Under the pieces are notes generated by a model. That model had not been told where the DNA came from, searched no databases, and was given only the letters and a program-made list of their open reading frames with translations. The translations under genes were made by a program, and so were the position numbers. A stretch of DNA of 64,000 bases, from contig CBDCVA010000002.1 in assembly GCA_965222935.1 (NCBI GenBank), positions 1,736,001 to 1,800,000 on the forward strand, given 5' to 3'. Below, in pieces: positions 60,990 to 64,000 of this stretch. The DNA comes from CBDCVA01 sp965222935 [NCBI: Candidatus Latescibacterota bacterium] (GTDB lineage: Bacteria; Latescibacterota; CBDCVA01). Within the stretch, counting starts at the first letter, position 1; every line of letters begins with the position of its first letter.

Positions 60990-61649
60990 CTAGTGCCACT
61001 GTTGATGCACCAGCGTCCGCAGGCGGTCGGCGTCCGACAGGTGTGGCTCTATCTTCGCCACGAACTCTGTGAGCGTCTCCTCCACCGTCGCCGCCGTGGT
61101 GTCGAGCTCGAACGTTCTGCGAATCAGCGACCCTTCGAATTCTTCCTCGAACCGCTCCAGGACGTGTTGGATGTCCGCTTCCTGCACCACCGGGCGAGGA
61201 TGCGGCTTCTCCCCCATCCGTTTGGCGATGACGTCGGCTCGGGCCTTGAGCAGGACGAGCACCGTATCGGGCGCCACCGCCATGATCTCTTTCTCAACAG
61301 TCCGCGCCAACGCCGTGCGACAGCTAGTCTCGCCCTTTCTTCCGTAGCCGTAATAGAGCGGTGCGTAAACTGCCTCCTCGATGTGGAAGCCGACCAGGAT
61401 GTGGTCGGGGTCGCCGTAAAACGTGGGCTGGAGGTGATATTGAATCATGTACCGCTGGAATTGCTCCTTGATTTCCGGCCCCGACGCCGCGTATTGCTCC
61501 CGGGCCTCATCGGATAGCTCATTTGTAGGGAGGGTGAAGTGATCGTGGAAGCCTTCGGCGCCGCCCATCGTGCGGTCGATCCATTTGACAATCTCGTGCG
61601 CCAGCGTCGTCTTGCCGGCGTACTCGCAGCCTACCAGGATCAGTCGCAT
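60990..61649 (-). CDS. P-loop NTPase/kinase-like protein
   Basis: A 219-residue protein with Walker A GCEYAGKTT (residues 8-16), a HDHFTLPTNELSDEAREQY acidic segment, EEAVYAPLYYGYGRKG and the late AVAPDTVLVLLKARADVIAK strand. It looks like a nucleoside- or small-molecule kinase, but the family is not recognised. GAGGAG precedes the ATG. No membrane segment. It lies between the oxidoreductase and a PhyH-like gene, all on one strand. Confidence 0.72.
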   Translation of the reverse strand: MRLILVGCEYAGKTTLAHEIVKWIDRTMGGAEGFHDHFTLPTNELSDEAREQYAASGPEIKEQFQRYMIQYHLQPTFYGDPDHILVGFHIEEAVYAPLYYGYGRKGETSCRTALARTVEKEIMAVAPDTVLVLLKARADVIAKRMGEKPHPRPVVQEADIQHVLERFEEEFEGSLIRRTFELDTTAATVEETLTEFVAKIEPHLSDADRLRTLVHQQWH

Positions 61650-61722
61650 GGACGCTCCTCATCTACGACGTGAGGTGATGGGTCTCGTGATGTGCTTCGG
61701 CCTGGATGTCGGGCGCCTGCGC

Positions 61723-62562
61723 TCAGGCGCGCTCCCAGCGACTTGGGTCGATGCCGGGGGCAACGCTCGCCATGTTGGGAGGCTTGTTGCCTCCCGTATA
61801 GTGCCAGTGGCGGGTGTTACGGTCGCCGAAGAACGGCTTCACGGCATCGGGGAGTTTGGCGACTTCGTCCGGATCCCAGTCCTCCACTTCATCGATCGGG
61901 CCAGCCCAGGCCGGGCGGTATGCGATGGCCAGCATCCGGCGGGGCCTGTCGCCGACGTTGGGATAATTGCCGTGGAAGACTTTGTGATTGATCAAGACGG
62001 CCGAGCCGGCCTTCGCTGTGACCATGACCTCTTCGGGATGGGACTCGAAGCGCTGGTAGGGGTTACCATCCGCATGCATGGAGAGATGCGACCGGGGCAC
62101 CACGCGGAACGGTGAGACTTCCGGTGCGAGGTCATCCATGTAGTATAACACCCGCACCATGACGGGCACGCTGCCCTCGTATCCGAAAATCTGTGAGCCG
62201 TACGGTTGCCCATCGGTATGGAGGCTGATGCCCGGATGGTCGGGCTCGGAAATGGCATAACCGTAGTGCATCATGAGGATTTCGTCGCCAAGGAGTTCCC
62301 GCAGGAAGGCGATCGTAGGTGGATGGGCTATCAGGTCGGTGATGGCGCCGCCCAAGAACTCGAGATGACGCGCCCCCCGCTGGTGTTCGCTGTAATCGGT
62401 GCCGGTCGTTTCCAGTTTCGAGGTCTGAGCCTCGAGACGCGCGAGATGTTGGGGCGTCAAGAGGTCGGGCAGCAGCACATAGCCCTCGACTTCGATCTGG
62501 CGGATGCGCTCGCCAAGCGTCAACGCGGACCAGTCACGATCATCGAGAATTGGCGTATGCAT
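61723..62562 (-). CDS. phytanoyl-CoA dioxygenase (PhyH) family protein, second copy
   Basis: From ATG 62562 (GGGAGG upstream; GTG 62568 also possible) the product is 279 residues. Fe ligands: HTDGQPYGSQIFGYEG (HxD, about residue 140) and the distal histidine in INHKVFHGNYPNVG, with the arginine in RPRRMLAIAYRP. Closest in style to bacterial PhyH proteins acting on small molecules, and clearly different from the enzyme at 3908. The tail (RHWHYTGGNKPPNMA) is unusual. Substrate unknown. Confidence 0.92.
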   Translation of the reverse strand: MHTPILDDRDWSALTLGERIRQIEVEGYVLLPDLLTPQHLARLEAQTSKLETTGTDYSEHQRGARHLEFLGGAITDLIAHPPTIAFLRELLGDEILMMHYGYAISEPDHPGISLHTDGQPYGSQIFGYEGSVPVMVRVLYYMDDLAPEVSPFRVVPRSHLSMHADGNPYQRFESHPEEVMVTAKAGSAVLINHKVFHGNYPNVGDRPRRMLAIAYRPAWAGPIDEVEDWDPDEVAKLPDAVKPFFGDRNTRHWHYTGGNKPPNMASVAPGIDPSRWERA

Positions 62563-62740
62563 CACCACCTCCCATGTTCCATTTGCCGCCGGACGAGCTC
62601 GGTGCCGAGCGCTTTACTACCCGAAAGAGTAGGGAGTTACCGTTCGCGCGTCAACCTGAGAGTCATCAGCACGGTCCCGGCGTGGACGGTGCTGATGACT
62701 CCGATCCGGTCGAGGCCTACCGCAGCTCCCTGCGGCTAGA

Positions 62741-64000
62741 CTATCCCGTTCCCGGTCCCGTGGGCCAGAGCAGGATGTCGAGGAAAAGCGGGAGGCCCAG
62801 CCCGCACATGTTGCCGAGGATCAGCCCGTAGAAGAACGGTTTCGATTGCTCGTACAAACGGCTTCCGCCCGTGCGCAGGACGATCACTTTGGTGAGCCAC
62901 GTGACAAAAAGAACCAGTAACGTCCTGCGGACCGGCCACGCCGAGGCCACTGCCAGCCCGACAGGATGCAGCGGCCACCACGCAAACCGATAGCGCAGGT
63001 AGGTCAGAACCGTCATCAACACCGCCCCGAAGCCCATGAACCCAAGCCGCGCATAGCTGGGTCCCGTCGGGTTGCGCACCTTCGCCACGGCGTGCGCCCA
63101 TGCATTGGCGCCCGTCCCCTGCCAAACATGGGTGCCGAAGTTGTAGGCGCCTACCTGGTATCCGCCGTAGATCAAGTAGGCGCTGCCCGCCACGATGGCG
63201 AGTCCGGCCGCTCCCAGAAGGACGACGGAGAACCATCGCCTTTGCGCCCTGATGCGATCCATCAGGTTCGTCGCGTTCGCGGCGTGGGGCATGAAGGCGG
63301 CTTGGACGTCACCGTGCCACGAGAACTGATAGCCGAGGGCGATCGCGTTTTGCGGGCCTAGAAAACGAGAACCGAGCAGTTGGAAGCTGAAATGCTCGGC
63401 GATCATCGGGGGCACGAAATAGTACATGCCCACCTGCGCGACGACCTTGGTCAGCCCGATGTAGACGACCAGAAGGAACGGGATGAACAGGCTGAGGGCG
63501 CGCCAGTCCATCCCCAGATGCACCAGGAGACCCACCAGAAAGATCAGGCTCGCCAGCCCCCCCCAGACCGCCGTGCGGTAGGACATCGGCTCGGCGTCGT
63601 CCACCCCCGGCTCGTTGCGCCACGCCTGACGGAAGACGGTCGCGAGATGGCCTCGGGCGATCCAGATGCTGAAGCAGACCATGACGATGAACGCGCCCGT
63701 GCTCTGCCACGCCGTGGCCGCCAGCGACCCGGAGAAGATCCCCGTCGGGCCCATGCCCAAGCCCAGCCGGCTGTAAATGCCCTCCTGTACGATGATCATG
63801 ACGACAAAAATCCATACGCTCAAGAGCACGTCCGTCGGCGCGAAATACATCAAGCCTATGGCCGCGAAGTAGAAGACGTAGGTCCGGATGGGCGGGAAGC
63901 CGCGCGCAACGGTCACGTTGATGGCATCGCGTCCTATGGCGGGTAACATCGGCCACACGGGATAGAACTCGTGGACGAGATTCCAGCCGTAGATGGACGC
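62741..64000 (-). CDS. DUF6785-like polytopic membrane protein (partial, N-terminus outside window)
   Basis: The frame is open to the window end (at least 419 residues); the apparent GTG at 63958 is only an internal start. The visible part has about ten hydrophobic helices (FAAIGLMYFAPTDVLLSVWI, LIFLVGLLVHLGMDWRALSL, VGMYYFVPPMIAEHF). Small loops and the SWHGDVQAAFMPHAANATNL segment resemble DUF6785-type proteins found in Planctomycetes and related uncultured phyla. Substrate and role are unknown. Confidence 0.75.
   Translation of the reverse strand, partial: ASIYGWNLVHEFYPVWPMLPAIGRDAINVTVARGFPPIRTYVFYFAAIGLMYFAPTDVLLSVWIFVVMIIVQEGIYSRLGLGMGPTGIFSGSLAATAWQSTGAFIVMVCFSIWIARGHLATVFRQAWRNEPGVDDAEPMSYRTAVWGGLASLIFLVGLLVHLGMDWRALSLFIPFLLVVYIGLTKVVAQVGMYYFVPPMIAEHFSFQLLGSRFLGPQNAIALGYQFSWHGDVQAAFMPHAANATNLMDRIRAQRRWFSVVLLGAAGLAIVAGSAYLIYGGYQVGAYNFGTHVWQGTGANAWAHAVAKVRNPTGPSYARLGFMGFGAVLMTVLTYLRYRFAWWPLHPVGLAVASAWPVRRTLLVLFVTWLTKVIVLRTGGSRLYEQSKPFFYGLILGNMCGLGLPLFLDILLWPTGPGTG

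Noticed and set aside
1-64000. tRNA, rRNA, CRISPR array or prophage structural genes
   Set aside because: Looked for cloverleaf-like or conserved rRNA words, spaced repeats and capsid/tail motifs; none was convincing.

Overview
The window is GC-rich, densely coded DNA from a Gram-negative bacterium: there is a TonB-dependent receptor, several probable outer-membrane beta-barrel proteins, periplasmic lipoprotein and signal-peptide proteins, and a murein M23 peptidase. No rRNA, tRNA or ribosomal protein gene was seen, so taxonomy is inference only. The gene mix (two phytanoyl-CoA-dioxygenase-like enzymes, Gfo/Idh oxidoreductase, enolase-superfamily dehydratase, DapA-like aldolase, DUF5916, DUF4159, CBM9-like and DUF6785-like proteins, secreted ankyrin proteins) is typical of uncultured, often marine or sponge-associated lineages such as Latescibacterota or Poribacteria. 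Several genes appear to start at TTG behind a strong Shine-Dalgarno site (P450, 10564-11079, CocE-like hydrolase, secreted deoxyribosyltransferase).

Layout. 1-1673: an edge-truncated minus-strand frame, then a HigB-like toxin with a HigA/ImmA-type antitoxin-peptidase. 1746-9744: two diverged copies of a segment [secreted ankyrin gene - divergent promoter region - dioxygenase - P450 tail]. Copy 1 is intact (ankyrin, PhyH-like dioxygenase, cytochrome P450). In copy 2 the dioxygenase body is replaced by a compact operon: a chimeric ORF ending in a DNA-methyltransferase-like tail, a TcmP-like protein and a DUF5131/Gp37-Gp68-like three-cysteine protein, read from a consensus promoter of the duplicated leader. 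This is the best candidate for an undescribed system here.

9754-27691: mostly housekeeping and transport genes: two unknown proteins behind an aspartase/fumarase-family lyase, a TonB-dependent receptor, a class V aminotransferase, a DUF5916 protein, an ABC exporter coupled to a DUF1854 protein, aspartate-semialdehyde dehydrogenase, a fused two-domain ABC permease, a DUF3108-like protein and an M23 peptidase. 28191-32074: three paralogues of an unrecognised secreted repeat protein (one frameshifted), interrupted by a mandelate-racemase-family gene. 32568-35085: a CocE/NonD hydrolase and a deoxyribosyltransferase-like protein with a signal peptide.

35146-44438: a complete type I restriction-modification operon (small S-like gene, HsdM, HsdS, an AT-richer OLD-like ATPase/TOPRIM gene, HsdR, YgjP-like metallopeptidase) with overlapping or nearly abutting genes. 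44742-49958: a branched-chain-type substrate-binding lipoprotein followed by hydantoinase/oxoprolinase A and B subunits. 50170-52963: a second HigB/HigA-ImmA module, the eroded C-terminus of an HsdS gene and a membrane TPR protein. 53204-58481: DUF4159 protein, a large secreted barrel-like protein and a CBM9-like protein closed by a strong terminator. 58722-64000: DapA-like aldolase, Gfo/Idh oxidoreductase, P-loop NTPase, a second PhyH-like dioxygenase and a DUF6785-like membrane protein running off the window end.
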